Shown: positions 53,194 to 63,027 of the stretch, in pieces
Layout: each line of letters starts with the position of its first letter
How positions within the stretch are numbered: position 1 is the first letter of the stretch
Assembly (NCBI GenBank): GCA_030425905.1
Contig: JAUHZT010000002.1
Span: forward strand, 1 to 64,000
Direction of reading: 5' to 3'
Origin: Gammaproteobacteria bacterium
GTDB taxonomy: Bacteria; Pseudomonadota; Gammaproteobacteria; Steroidobacterales; Woeseiaceae
Length of the DNA: 64,000 nt
Program-made: the position numbers and the translations under genes
The notes under the pieces: model-generated
Seen by the model: only the letters and a program-made list of their open reading frames with translations
Databases searched by the model: none
What the model was told of the DNA's origin: nothing

Positions 53194-56091
53194 CTAGAGC
53201 GGTACCTGGGACAGGAGCAGCGGTGCCCATTCCGGGGTGACCCGGCAGAAAGACTCGCCGGCATTGCTGTCGAAGCCGATACCGGCAGGGTCGATGCGGG
53301 TGTTGTAGTCGAGTTCACAAATACTGTGAGCGATAAAGCGCAACACGCCTTCGATGTCTGCCTGCTGATGCCCGGCAAGGTTTCTGCTGGCAACCGCTGC
53401 GTTGACGTCGTTAAAGGCAGCGGTGTTCGCCACCGTATTCGCGCAAAGTTTCGGGCGGGTTCCGTCGACGCTGCCAGACCCGTACTCGGCGCGCGTCGAG
53501 ACGGGGCACAGTGCTTGCAAGTAATTGCGGTAAGCGAATGCGAGCGCAGCAACCCGATCGACGGCGGCAAACGTGAGGTCCAGGATGGCAAAATCAGACT
53601 GGTCGCTGCAGGTAGGGCAGCCCGCGGAAGGATCGCCTGTAACAGCAGTTAGTTCGATGGATTGCACCGCGCGGTTGCCGAACGGTTGCTGCAGGCGAAT
53701 GATCGCAGCGTTGCTAGTGACATCGTTTGAGTCATCGCCGGACAGAACTGTGTAAGAAAGATCCTGCAGATCGCTGACATCGCGGTCGTTCAACGAGCTA
53801 ACAGACCACGTGTAAGTGTCGCCAGCACCGTTAGCTTCCGCTGTATTGGTCAGCGTAGCGGTGAGTACATCATCGGCCAGGACAGCCGTGATCTGGGCGA
53901 CCTCCTGCACGTCACTGAACTCCGGGCCATCGTACAACAGCGCCAGCGTCATCTCTTGCGCCACGAACGGTACGTTTGTCGATACCGCGGTCGCGGCACC
54001 ACCAGATCCCGCGAGGATTAAATCCTGCGGCCGCACCACCGACGCGACGGTCGCTGTCAGCGACTCGCCGATGTTTATTTCACCGTCGGTAGCGCCGGAA
54101 ATGCCCACGACCGTGAATCCGCCTGCCTGGCGATGCGAGAAATCGCCACCGCTTGCCGACAGGTTCAATGTCAGGTCGCTCGCGAACAGCCCGGCACTGA
54201 CCGCGGCCGCACCGTCAGGAATATCGGTGGCACTGATCGTTTGCAAAGCGCCAACCTGGCGTTGCAGATCCCAGCCGGCAAGGCCCGCGTTGAGCGCAAC
54301 GAGGTGATCCTCGCAGGCGCCACTCAGGTGCCCCGTGTTCTGCAGTTCTTCATTGCAGCCCGACTGCACTGCGTTTAACGGCAGGTTGATGCGCTCGTTG
54401 GCTTCCCGATCCCCGTATTGGTAAAGGACATTGTCCGCTATGGGATCGTCGCTGCTGCCAAGCTGGCTTTGCAGCTCATTGCCCATGAAATCTTCGATAA
54501 CGAACGTGAGACGACCGCCAGCACGTACGCGGCTGCCGCAGCCGACCAGATTGTCCTGCACGTAGAGGTTATCGACGTAGTCGCTGCTCTGTGCAACCGG
54601 GTTGTTGGAGCCATCTGTCCGGAACAGGTCGTACTGGTCGCCAAACAGCAAACCGTACTCGACGTCATCGAGGCTCGTCCCGGGAGCCGCCGAGCCGACT
54701 GGATCAAAACCCGGCACCCAGCATTCGCCGGGCGTCTGGTATTGCGTGTAACCGCTGGTCGGTGTGATTTCCGGGGCCGAGACAATATCTACAAAAAATA
54801 CACCGTTGCGCGCACAGAATTCAGGACCGACTGTGGCATTTTCCAATACGGGAATGTTCGTGAAATCGAGCGGCAAGTCGACAGCAGCACAGGTGCCGGT
54901 GTTCGCATCGTAACGAGGGTCCTGGAAAGGGCCCTGTGTCTCAAACGCGCCGATGGTATCCGGGTCGATACCCGCCAGCTTCATCGTTACGCGGTTGTTG
55001 GCGATCTGGCAGCCAGTAGCCGACAGGCAGTCGGCCGCGAGGAAGGTGCCATTGTTGACGAAATCGATGCCCAGGGGATTGCGTAAAGTGTGGTCAACAG
55101 TTTCGCGAACGGTTGTAAACAGGCTATCCGTACCGGCGTCGTAATCGATCTCGAACAGGGTTACGCGACCGGTCGATCCCGACTGCGTAAGCACGCCGCA
55201 TGGGCCGTCGACGTCAAGGTCCGAGTCGACGTCGTTCGAGGGAGCGAAGAAATTACACAGCGCGGTTGCGATAGAACTGACGTTGCCACTGCCGTTCATC
55301 AGGTTGCGTTGTACGCTGCCATTATCCAGATCGATGGCGAGGATTTCTTTGGCGCCCGCAACGCCCAGCAGGTAGTTGCGCTGTTCGCTTCCGGCAGGGA
55401 CTGTTGTCACGGCACCCGACTTCAGTCCGGCGATGACTGAACCCGGTACGACGGACATGCCCGGCGTTACTGATGCGGGATCAGTGATGCGATAGGCTGC
55501 GCCTGGATTGGCACAGACAGCCAGCAGGTTGCCGCTGCCGGAGGGGTACTCCTCCAGCGTCACAATGTCCTGGCAGCTACTGCCGTTTACAGAAAGCGGC
55601 GGCAGGTCAGATGACTGCAGTGCATAGCCGACATAAGGATCGCTTGCGGCACCGCTGCGGATAAAGCGTTCTATCACGGCCGAACCGGGGCGCGCGACAT
55701 ACAGCGTGTCATCGTTACGTGTAACGACCATGGCTGACGCGCCGTCACCTGAGAAAGTCTGCGATGACCAGTTCGCGCCACCCTGTTCTTCAACCAGCAA
55801 AGTGATCCTACTGCGGTTGCCCGAACTGCCGACAAAAGCATAGTTCGTTGCCTCGGCACGGCCAATCGCAATGGCGTTGGCCTGTTTGACGCGCAAGGGC
55901 ACAATTCTCTCGACCGTTTCGTCGCAGTCTTCGACGATGTCGCACTGGTAGTTGAGCCGGTAAACAGTGCCTTTAAGATCAACCGCAAGGCTCAGGGCGT
56001 CGGCGTTTTGCGCCTGGCTGTATCCGCTTAACAACAACAAGGTGCCCGTCAACGCCACGGCGTGCAGCCGGAACGAGAGTAAAGTGCTCAT
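53194..56091 (-). CDS. Large exported protein of unknown function
   Basis: About 965 aa from the ATG at 56091. A signal peptide ends YSQAQ. The first half has regular beta-rich repeats of propeller type (YAFVGSSGNRSRITLLVEE, DTLYVARPGSAVIERF, LLAVCANPGAAYRI) and paired cysteines. The second half has Ig-like stretches and ends with an alpha-helical piece (HQQADIEGVLRFIAHSICEL). It is mostly acidic. I do not recognise a family. A secreted or surface role fits the signal peptide and the disulfides. Confidence 0.7.
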   Translation of the reverse strand: MSTLLSFRLHAVALTGTLLLLSGYSQAQNADALSLAVDLKGTVYRLNYQCDIVEDCDETVERIVPLRVKQANAIAIGRAEATNYAFVGSSGNRSRITLLVEEQGGANWSSQTFSGDGASAMVVTRNDDTLYVARPGSAVIERFIRSGAASDPYVGYALQSSDLPPLSVNGSSCQDIVTLEEYPSGSGNLLAVCANPGAAYRITDPASVTPGMSVVPGSVIAGLKSGAVTTVPAGSEQRNYLLGVAGAKEILAIDLDNGSVQRNLMNGSGNVSSIATALCNFFAPSNDVDSDLDVDGPCGVLTQSGSTGRVTLFEIDYDAGTDSLFTTVRETVDHTLRNPLGIDFVNNGTFLAADCLSATGCQIANNRVTMKLAGIDPDTIGAFETQGPFQDPRYDANTGTCAAVDLPLDFTNIPVLENATVGPEFCARNGVFFVDIVSAPEITPTSGYTQYQTPGECWVPGFDPVGSAAPGTSLDDVEYGLLFGDQYDLFRTDGSNNPVAQSSDYVDNLYVQDNLVGCGSRVRAGGRLTFVIEDFMGNELQSQLGSSDDPIADNVLYQYGDREANERINLPLNAVQSGCNEELQNTGHLSGACEDHLVALNAGLAGWDLQRQVGALQTISATDIPDGAAAVSAGLFASDLTLNLSASGGDFSHRQAGGFTVVGISGATDGEINIGESLTATVASVVRPQDLILAGSGGAATAVSTNVPFVAQEMTLALLYDGPEFSDVQEVAQITAVLADDVLTATLTNTAEANGAGDTYTWSVSSLNDRDVSDLQDLSYTVLSGDDSNDVTSNAAIIRLQQPFGNRAVQSIELTAVTGDPSAGCPTCSDQSDFAILDLTFAAVDRVAALAFAYRNYLQALCPVSTRAEYGSGSVDGTRPKLCANTVANTAAFNDVNAAVASRNLAGHQQADIEGVLRFIAHSICELDYNTRIDPAGIGFDSNAGESFCRVTPEWAPLLLSQVPL

Positions 56092-56207
56092 AGCATCGCT
56101 CTCCGATAGATTATTATTATGCTCAGCCATTGCAGCTGATCGTTTCTTATTGCGCCTATTATGACGATATCCGGCGGCTAGAATCGTCCGTTGAACATAA
56201 TCCCGTA

Positions 56208-58433
56208 CTATTGGACGGCTGTAGCGGCCAAGTCGGCTGTTTTCGACGCTGGCCGGGTGGTCGCGTACAGATGCGCCAGACGTTCCGCGGTTGCTTCGAC
56301 GAAAACGGGCATGGCGGTGCTGCTTGCCTCCAGGATGCGGCGGGCCTCAAGCAATGCCTGCTCGGCCGGCGCATAGTTTCCCTGGCCGGTCATGGCAGCC
56401 CCCATGATGCTCAGTGAGGCACCCGTAAGCCAGTGCTCCGCGCCCAGTGCTGCCGCGAAAATGTCGTGCGCACGCAGCGCTTCCGCTTCGGCTTCGATAA
56501 AGCGGCCTGTGTCGAGGTGCAAAGTGGCGAGCGTCATCAGGCTTTTTGCGGCTTCCGGGTTGTCTTCACCCAGCAATTTACGGCGCATTTCGTAGGCCGT
56601 TTCCAGGTGTGGCTCCGCCGCCGCATAATCTTCGCTCTCGGTCAGCATGAAACCGAGGCCACTGTGGGCGCTGGCGAGCTCCGGGTGCGCGCCGGCGTAC
56701 ACTTGCTCAAACATGGTGGTTGCTTCGGTTTGCAGCTCGATAGCGCGCGCAAGATTGCCTTTGTCGAGCTGCAGCCAGGCGAGATTACCGATCGAGGTCG
56801 CCAGTTGTGGATGAACGGCCGGCAGAAACTGGCGATCCATAGCGATTACGCGTTGGTAGGTCTCCTCGGCTGCGTCCAGTTCACCCTTATCGTGATAGAC
56901 AAACGCCAGGTTATTGAGCGTTGTAGACAACTCGGGGTGCTTGTCACCAAACAGTCGCTGGTCAATTTCGAGTGCTTCCTTGTAAAGCCCTTCGGCCTCG
57001 TCATAGTTGCCCAGCTCAAGGTGCACCAGTGCAAGGTTTGAGATGGCGCCCGAAGTTTCGGGCAGGGGCTCGGCATGCACGGCCCGGCGCATGGCTACGG
57101 CTGCCTGCAGGTTCTCGATAGCGGGCGGGTATTCGCCGATATAGTAGTAGTAGAGGCCCAGGTCTTCGAGGCTCTCGGCGATATCCGCATGCTGCGGGCC
57201 GAGCAATTCACTGCGGCTCTTGAGTGCGTCGCGTATCAGGGGTTCGGCGGCTTCATACTCGCCTTTGCGCATCAGGACATCGGCGAGGCCGGTTTGCGTG
57301 TCGGCGCGCAGCGTTGCCTTGTCATGCGCTGACAGGTCGTCGTTCATTTCACGGATCTGCAGCGACTCCTCGACCAGCGCATGGGCGCGATCGTAGTCGG
57401 CCGTCAGCGCAAGCACGGCGGCAAGACGATCAATCGTGTCAGCGAGTTCGCTGGGGGAGCCCACCTTTTTTTCCTTGCGGGTGCTAAGTGAGCTTTCCAG
57501 TAATTGCGCCGCGCGCGGGTACATGCCGAGCCCGGTATAAGCCTGGCCCATGGTGTCCATAAGGGTCGCCTGTATTTGCGGCTGGCCACTGAGTTCGGTG
57601 CCGATCCGCTCGGCGCCTTCGTCGAGAATCTCGCGCGCCGTGATCGTTGCACCGTTTGTGCGTGACTGGTCGGACAATTCGAACAGGCCGACCATAAAAT
57701 CACGCGTTTCACGTGCGACGGCCGTTTCTTCTTCGGCGCGCAATCGTTGCCGATCGGCTTCGGCACGTGCCATGAAAGCGAACGTGGCCAGGCCACTGGC
57801 GACCAGCATGCCAACCGAAGCGGCGGTTGCAACGATCGCCATCTGGCGATGCCGGCGCTGCTGTTCGCGCTGCTTGAGTGCGTCGAAACCGACGCCAAGC
57901 ATGCCCGAAATAAGCTTCAGCTTGGCGTTCTGACGGCCGTCGCCCTGCGCACGAGCATCAGCGGCGATGGGCTCGGCAAAATGCTCTGACAAGTTGTTGT
58001 CATCGCCCAGTTCATAGCGCAATGCGCGCGGGAAGCATTCATCGCTCGCAGTGGCTTCGTTATTTGATGCCCAGGGTTCGCCATCGACAATCAGGCAAAA
58101 GATATTGCCGGAGCGCCCCAGTCGTTTGTAGCCCAGGATCTCTTCATTGACCCATTGCGACCTGGCGGCCGCAGGTGAGCAAATGACAACAAGGTTTTCG
58201 GAGTTGCGCAGGGCTTCGGTAAGCACTTCGCCGAGATTCGTCGCAGACGGTAGCTCGTCACGGTCGCGAAACACCGGGGCCAGCCGTGCCGGGATCTTGC
58301 CCGCTGCGGTGGTTTCGCCGACGAGGTGTTTGGGAACGCGGTAAGTCTCGAGCGATTTGTGCAGCCAGGACGCCCATTTCTCGTCACGGTGGCAGTAGCT
58401 GATGAACGCACGGTAGCGATATTGCCGGTCCAC
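56208..58433 (-). CDS. TIR-domain protein with membrane helix and TPR repeats
   Basis: 741 aa from a GTG. Residues 1-135 form a TIR domain: RAFISYCHRDEKWASWLHKS, FRDRDELPSA, VVICSPAAARSQWVNEEI with the Glu where catalytic TIRs place it. A membrane helix spans about 197-222. From about 290 to 705 there are kinesin-light-chain-type TPRs of roughly 42 residues (NNLAFVYHDKGELDAAEETY, HPELASAHSGLGFML). Bacterial TIRs cleave NAD+ or make cyclic ADP-ribose signals. It is divergent from a SLOG-membrane protein, which suggests a signalling pair. Confidence 0.85.
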   Translation of the reverse strand: MDRQYRYRAFISYCHRDEKWASWLHKSLETYRVPKHLVGETTAAGKIPARLAPVFRDRDELPSATNLGEVLTEALRNSENLVVICSPAAARSQWVNEEILGYKRLGRSGNIFCLIVDGEPWASNNEATASDECFPRALRYELGDDNNLSEHFAEPIAADARAQGDGRQNAKLKLISGMLGVGFDALKQREQQRRHRQMAIVATAASVGMLVASGLATFAFMARAEADRQRLRAEEETAVARETRDFMVGLFELSDQSRTNGATITAREILDEGAERIGTELSGQPQIQATLMDTMGQAYTGLGMYPRAAQLLESSLSTRKEKKVGSPSELADTIDRLAAVLALTADYDRAHALVEESLQIREMNDDLSAHDKATLRADTQTGLADVLMRKGEYEAAEPLIRDALKSRSELLGPQHADIAESLEDLGLYYYYIGEYPPAIENLQAAVAMRRAVHAEPLPETSGAISNLALVHLELGNYDEAEGLYKEALEIDQRLFGDKHPELSTTLNNLAFVYHDKGELDAAEETYQRVIAMDRQFLPAVHPQLATSIGNLAWLQLDKGNLARAIELQTEATTMFEQVYAGAHPELASAHSGLGFMLTESEDYAAAEPHLETAYEMRRKLLGEDNPEAAKSLMTLATLHLDTGRFIEAEAEALRAHDIFAAALGAEHWLTGASLSIMGAAMTGQGNYAPAEQALLEARRILEASSTAMPVFVEATAERLAHLYATTRPASKTADLAATAVQ

Positions 58434-58587
58434 AGGCTTGCTCGGGGGTCCGCTAAAAGAGGTAGTCTAGGGCAATTACTGTCGTTTGGACACTGCATTG
58501 ACGGCTGACTGTTGTGCGCTATTCGCTGTTCGGCCTGAATCTGGCTACCATTCACAAGCTGCCGCAGCAATTCGTTGGTATTGGTGA
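58434..58587. promoter_or_regulatory. Divergent region between TIR and SLOG genes
   Basis: 154 bp between two start codons, GTG on the left and ATG on the right. No strong Shine-Dalgarno sequence, repeat or clear promoter pair is visible. Shared regulation is suggested only by geometry. Confidence 0.35.
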
Positions 58588-61101
58588 ATGCCCGTAAAAG
58601 CAAAACAAAAAGAGCAGGCCAAGACGCTCAGGGACCGTCCCCTCATTATCGGTGTGACCGGCCACCGCGATCTGATTCCGACCGAGATTCCCGGCATCAA
58701 CGCACTGGTGCGCGAGCTTTTTGCTGAACTGCTGCAGCATTTCCCGGGTCGTTCGCTGACGGTAATGTCGCCGCTGGCAGAAGGTGCAGACCGGATTGTT
58801 GCGCTGGTCGCGGAAGACCTCGGTATCGACCTTGTGGTGCCGTTGCCGATGGCCGAAGCGGTGTACGCGCGCGATTTCGAATCGAGCCGCTCCTGGGCGG
58901 AGTTCGGGCGCCTGATGGGCTACGCAAGCGAAGTAAGCATTTTGCCGCTGGTGCCGGGCAACACGCACGAGTCGGTGTCTGACTACGGGCCTGAGCGGGA
59001 CCGGCAATACGCTGAAGCGGGTGCCTACATTGCGGCGCGTGCCGATGTGATGATCGCTATCTGGGACGGGCGAGTAACGGCTGATCTCGGCGGTACCGGT
59101 CACGTGGTGCAGTTTCGTCGCGCAGGCACGATGCCCGGCTATGTGCCGAACTTCACCGACGCTCCGGCACGGGATCTTGTTTTTCACATCCCCTGTTCGC
59201 GCGATCGCCTGAGCGGTGCGCCGGTCGGCGATCTGAAACCTTTAGTGCCTCGCTGGCTTGGTTCCCGCGACCGGCAGTTTGCAAGTTTCCCGCATGAGTA
59301 CATCGAAAAGCTCAATTCGCTATCGCTGGTCGAGGCCCAGGTCGAAAGAAAGGAGGGCATTGTTACCCGGGACAGCTATCGCTTTCCGCTGGTCATCGGC
59401 GTAACCGGTCATCGCGACCTGGTGGCCGCGGAGGAGCCTGAAATACGTAACCGGGTACGTAACCTGCTGCTCGAGTTGAATGAGCGGTTTCCGCACCGGA
59501 AATTGCGCCTTATATCGCCGCTTGCGGAAGGCGCCGACCGGCTGGTCGCCGAAGTGGCACTTGAACTCGGTGTAGAAATAGGCGTTGTGTTGCCAATGCC
59601 GCGGCACCTTTATTATTCGGACTTCAGTTCCGACGAATCCATTGCGGAGTTCAACGCGCTGTACCGTTGCGCCAGCGACGTCATTACTTTGCCGCTGGCA
59701 AAAAAGAATACGCTCAAGGATATTAGCGAGCCGGGCGCCGCACGCGATCTGCAGTACGCGCAGAACGGAGTTTTCCTGTCGGCTCACTGCCATGTGCTGC
59801 TGGCGCTCTGGGACGGCAAGACCACCGGCAAACTCGGCGGCACCGCGCAGGTTGTACGCTTTCATCACCACGACATCATGCCAGGCTACACCACGCGCAC
59901 GGTCGCGACGCAGCAGATGCTGATCGATGACGAAAGCGACCTCATCTACCATATTGTCTGTTCGAGGGATGTGCCGGACGGGGCGCCTGCGGAAGGATTT
60001 GAACCGCTGGATTGCTGGTGGTTCACGAACGACCGGCACGAAGCGCGCACGCGCGAGCTGCCAGCGCAGCATGAGCTGGTGTTTCGTCGCAGTGCCGAGT
60101 TCAGTGAGGACGCGACGCGCTTTCGCGATTCGATCGCCGAGGAGCGCTATCCGCTGATGCCGGACGATGCGAGCGCTGAATTGCCATTTGGGCTGGCGAG
60201 TATTAACCATCTTTTTTGTATCAGTGACTGGCTGGCTATCCACTACCAGAAACTCACTATTCGCGTGCTGCGCGGTACGCACGCGCTGGCCTTCCTGATG
60301 GGTCTGATGTTTATCCTCTACTCGGATTTGCGGACCCAGGAAATCTTCATGGTTGCCTTTCTTGTATTGTTTTTTGCGGCGGCAGGCTTGCAAAAATACG
60401 CGCAGCGAGAAGGCTGGCATCGCAAGTATCTCGACTACCGTGCGCTCGCGGAAGGCTTGCGGGTGCAGTTCTACCTAGCGGCGGCAGGTATTACGAACGA
60501 CAACGAGTCGAAGTTTACACACGATAATTTCCTGCAAACACAGGACCCGGAGCTGGGCTGGATCCGCAATGTCATGCGTGTTGCCGGTACCCGCTGTGAC
60601 GCGGAGCGCGAAGTAACTGATGCCGGGCTGCAGTTTACGCTGGACGAATGGGTCGGCGACGAGACGAGCGGACAGCTTGGGTATTATCGGCGCAAGGCAT
60701 CGCAGTGGGTAACCAGTAACCGCGGCACCGAGCGGCTGTCCCTGCTCAGCCTGATGACCAGTATTGTAGTCGTCGTTGTCATTCTGCTGCTGGGTGGCCG
60801 GCTGGGCGAGAATGTTGTCGACATACTGTTTGCCTTCATGGGCGCCACCCTGCTCTTGTACGCGGTGCGCCAGGGTTATGCGCAAACGACAGCGGAAAAA
60901 GAGCTGATCAAACAATATGAATTCATGTTGCGTGTGTTTGAAAATGCCAAGCGCAGACTCGACAATGCCGACGATAACAGTGAGCGCCGCCAGATCATTC
61001 GCGCGCTCGGCGGCTCCTGCCTCGACGAACACGCGGAATGGATCCTGATGCACCGCGATCGTTCAATCGACAATAGCGACCTGTGGCGCTTCGGCGGGTG
61101 A
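58588..61101 (+). CDS. Tandem SLOG-like domains with C-terminal membrane helices
   Basis: 837 aa. Two homologous Rossmann-type units are visible. Unit 1 (about 18-245) has IIGVTGHRDL and MSPLAEGADRIVALVAEDLG. Unit 2 (about 264-490) has VIGVTGHRDL and ISPLAEGADRLVAEVALELG. The TGHRxL...SPLAEGAD pattern is that of SLOG/YpsA-like nucleotide-sensing folds. The C-terminal third has two helix pairs (about 560-605 and 715-765), as in 2TM pore-type effectors of the SLATT kind. A SLOG sensor linked to a membrane effector beside a TIR is a hallmark of predicted nucleotide-signalling defence systems. Confidence 0.75.
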   Translation: MPVKAKQKEQAKTLRDRPLIIGVTGHRDLIPTEIPGINALVRELFAELLQHFPGRSLTVMSPLAEGADRIVALVAEDLGIDLVVPLPMAEAVYARDFESSRSWAEFGRLMGYASEVSILPLVPGNTHESVSDYGPERDRQYAEAGAYIAARADVMIAIWDGRVTADLGGTGHVVQFRRAGTMPGYVPNFTDAPARDLVFHIPCSRDRLSGAPVGDLKPLVPRWLGSRDRQFASFPHEYIEKLNSLSLVEAQVERKEGIVTRDSYRFPLVIGVTGHRDLVAAEEPEIRNRVRNLLLELNERFPHRKLRLISPLAEGADRLVAEVALELGVEIGVVLPMPRHLYYSDFSSDESIAEFNALYRCASDVITLPLAKKNTLKDISEPGAARDLQYAQNGVFLSAHCHVLLALWDGKTTGKLGGTAQVVRFHHHDIMPGYTTRTVATQQMLIDDESDLIYHIVCSRDVPDGAPAEGFEPLDCWWFTNDRHEARTRELPAQHELVFRRSAEFSEDATRFRDSIAEERYPLMPDDASAELPFGLASINHLFCISDWLAIHYQKLTIRVLRGTHALAFLMGLMFILYSDLRTQEIFMVAFLVLFFAAAGLQKYAQREGWHRKYLDYRALAEGLRVQFYLAAAGITNDNESKFTHDNFLQTQDPELGWIRNVMRVAGTRCDAEREVTDAGLQFTLDEWVGDETSGQLGYYRRKASQWVTSNRGTERLSLLSLMTSIVVVVVILLLGGRLGENVVDILFAFMGATLLLYAVRQGYAQTTAEKELIKQYEFMLRVFENAKRRLDNADDNSERRQIIRALGGSCLDEHAEWILMHRDRSIDNSDLWRFGG

Positions 61102-61140
61102 TCCTTCGAATGATGAACCGCGTGAACCGAGGCAGTTGAT

Positions 61141-63027
61141 TTGGCGCAACACTTTCAATCAGCCGACGAGCTTGTTGATGCGTTGATCGCATCGGTCGGC
61201 AAGACCATTGTGCTGGGCTTGCCAATCGGGATTGGCAAGGCGATTCATGTCGCCAATGCGCTGTACAGGCGCGCCGTCGAAGACCGTTCCCTGTCGCTGA
61301 AAATTTTCACCGGCCTGACCCTGGAGAAACCGCGCTTCAAGGGCGGTCTTGAGGAACGGCTTGCCGGTCCAGTCGCACAGCGGCTGTATGGCAGCTGGCC
61401 GGAAACGGAGTATGCCAAGGCACTCCAGACTGCGGGTTTACCGCCGAACGTCGAGGTGCGTGAATTTTATCTGCGCCCGGGTGCTTTCCTTGGCAACGAG
61501 CGCGTTCAGCAGAACTACACAAGTATCAATTACAGCAAGGTGGCCGATGCGCTGATTGACCTCGGTGTCAACGTGATTGCGCAACTTGTCACGGCCGAGT
61601 CAGAGGACTCGGCGCACTACAGCCTTGGCGGCAATCCCGAGGTAACGCTGGACCTCCTGCCCGCCTTCGTTGCCCAGCGGGAGGCAGGGCGTCGTGTTGC
61701 AATGGTGGGGCAGCTGAATTCCTGCTTGCCTTACATGCCCGGTGATGCCCGGATTGATGCGCACCAGCTGGATTTTCTGCTGGTGGCACCGGAACTGGAT
61801 CACCCCTTGTTCGCGCTGCCAAATCGACGTGTCATGCCGGCCGATTATGCGACAGGAATGCACGTTGCCAGCCTGATTCCCGACGGCGGTACGCTGCAGG
61901 TGGGCATCGGCTCGCTCAGCGATGCCGTAGCGCATTGCCTGCGCTTGAGACACGAGCAGCCGGCACTGTTCGCAGAGGTACTCGCGGCCTTGCCGGGCGG
62001 TTCATCGAGCGCGCAGCGCACGGTGTTACCGATAGAGGACCAGCCGTTTAAGGAGGGCTTGTACGCGTGTACGGAGTTGCTCAGTGATGCACTTTTTTCG
62101 CTGTTCAGCGGCGGCATTATCAAGCGGCCGGCTGACGAAACTGACGATACCCTGATTCATGCCGGCTTCTTCCTCGGCTCGGGCGGATTCTACGAGGCTT
62201 TGCGCACGCTGGACCCGGAACGGCGCAGGCGTATTTGTATGACACGGATCTCCTTCGTCAACACACTGTTTGGCGAAGAACAAAAAAAACGAGCCCAGCG
62301 CCGCCAGGGGCGTTTCGTCAATGAAACCATGATGGCCACCTTGCTGGGCGCCGCCGTTTCCGACGGGCTTGCTGATGGACGGGTCGTAAGCGGGGTGGGT
62401 GGACAATTTGATTTCGTCAGAATGGGGGCCGAGCTTGACGACGCACACTCGATACTGATGTTGCGGGCGCGTCGCGAACGCGGTGGCATCGCGCAATCGA
62501 ATTTTCGCTGGTCTTACGGGCACACGACGGTGCCCCGGCACATGCGGGATGTGTACGTGTCGGAGTATGGGGTGGCGGCAACCCGCGGCCAGACCGATCA
62601 GCAGGTGATCCGCTCGATGCTGCAGATTGCCGATTCGAAATTCCAGCCAGACCTTGTGCGCCAGGCACAGTCGGCCGGCAAGTTGCCGCGTGATTTCGAG
62701 TTGGCGCCGGCGGCACGCAACAACACGCCTGATGCCATCCATCGTGTGTTTGCGCGGCCCGAGATTCGCGCTGCGTTTCCGGCTTACCCGATGGGTAGTG
62801 AGCTAACAAGCGATGAACAGGTACTGGCGGTCGCGCTTGAGACCTTGCAGGAACGCACGCAATCCATGCGTGGAAAATTCAGCACGGTGGCAGGTGCCCT
62901 CAATACCCGGCTTGAGGCGGCGAACCAGTCGGCGCTTGAGCGTATGGGCCTGCATGAACCGGGCAGCATGCGAGAGCGCCTGTTACGCCGTCTCGTCAAT
63001 TTTGCTTTGCAGGAAACCAGACCATGA
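61141..63027 (+). CDS. Acetyl-CoA hydrolase/CoA-transferase family protein
   Basis: 628 aa from a TTG with GAGG 9 bp upstream. It follows the acetyl-CoA hydrolase/4-hydroxybutyrate CoA-transferase pattern: LGLPIGIGKAIHVANAL, a QVGIGSLSDAV turn that carries the active-site region, SGVGGQFDFVRMG and a C-terminal VPRHMRDVYVSEYG. It is longer than the usual 430-500 aa because of the helical C-terminal extension. It probably moves or hydrolyses CoA from a short acyl group. It overlaps the thioesterase gene downstream by 4 bp. Confidence 0.85.
   Translation: MAQHFQSADELVDALIASVGKTIVLGLPIGIGKAIHVANALYRRAVEDRSLSLKIFTGLTLEKPRFKGGLEERLAGPVAQRLYGSWPETEYAKALQTAGLPPNVEVREFYLRPGAFLGNERVQQNYTSINYSKVADALIDLGVNVIAQLVTAESEDSAHYSLGGNPEVTLDLLPAFVAQREAGRRVAMVGQLNSCLPYMPGDARIDAHQLDFLLVAPELDHPLFALPNRRVMPADYATGMHVASLIPDGGTLQVGIGSLSDAVAHCLRLRHEQPALFAEVLAALPGGSSSAQRTVLPIEDQPFKEGLYACTELLSDALFSLFSGGIIKRPADETDDTLIHAGFFLGSGGFYEALRTLDPERRRRICMTRISFVNTLFGEEQKKRAQRRQGRFVNETMMATLLGAAVSDGLADGRVVSGVGGQFDFVRMGAELDDAHSILMLRARRERGGIAQSNFRWSYGHTTVPRHMRDVYVSEYGVAATRGQTDQQVIRSMLQIADSKFQPDLVRQAQSAGKLPRDFELAPAARNNTPDAIHRVFARPEIRAAFPAYPMGSELTSDEQVLAVALETLQERTQSMRGKFSTVAGALNTRLEAANQSALERMGLHEPGSMRERLLRRLVNFALQETRP

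Noticed and set aside
59320-60420. A 366-codon open frame antisense to the SLOG gene
   Set aside because: The plus strand encodes repeated SLOG motifs and membrane helices here. The antisense product looks random and Arg/His-rich.
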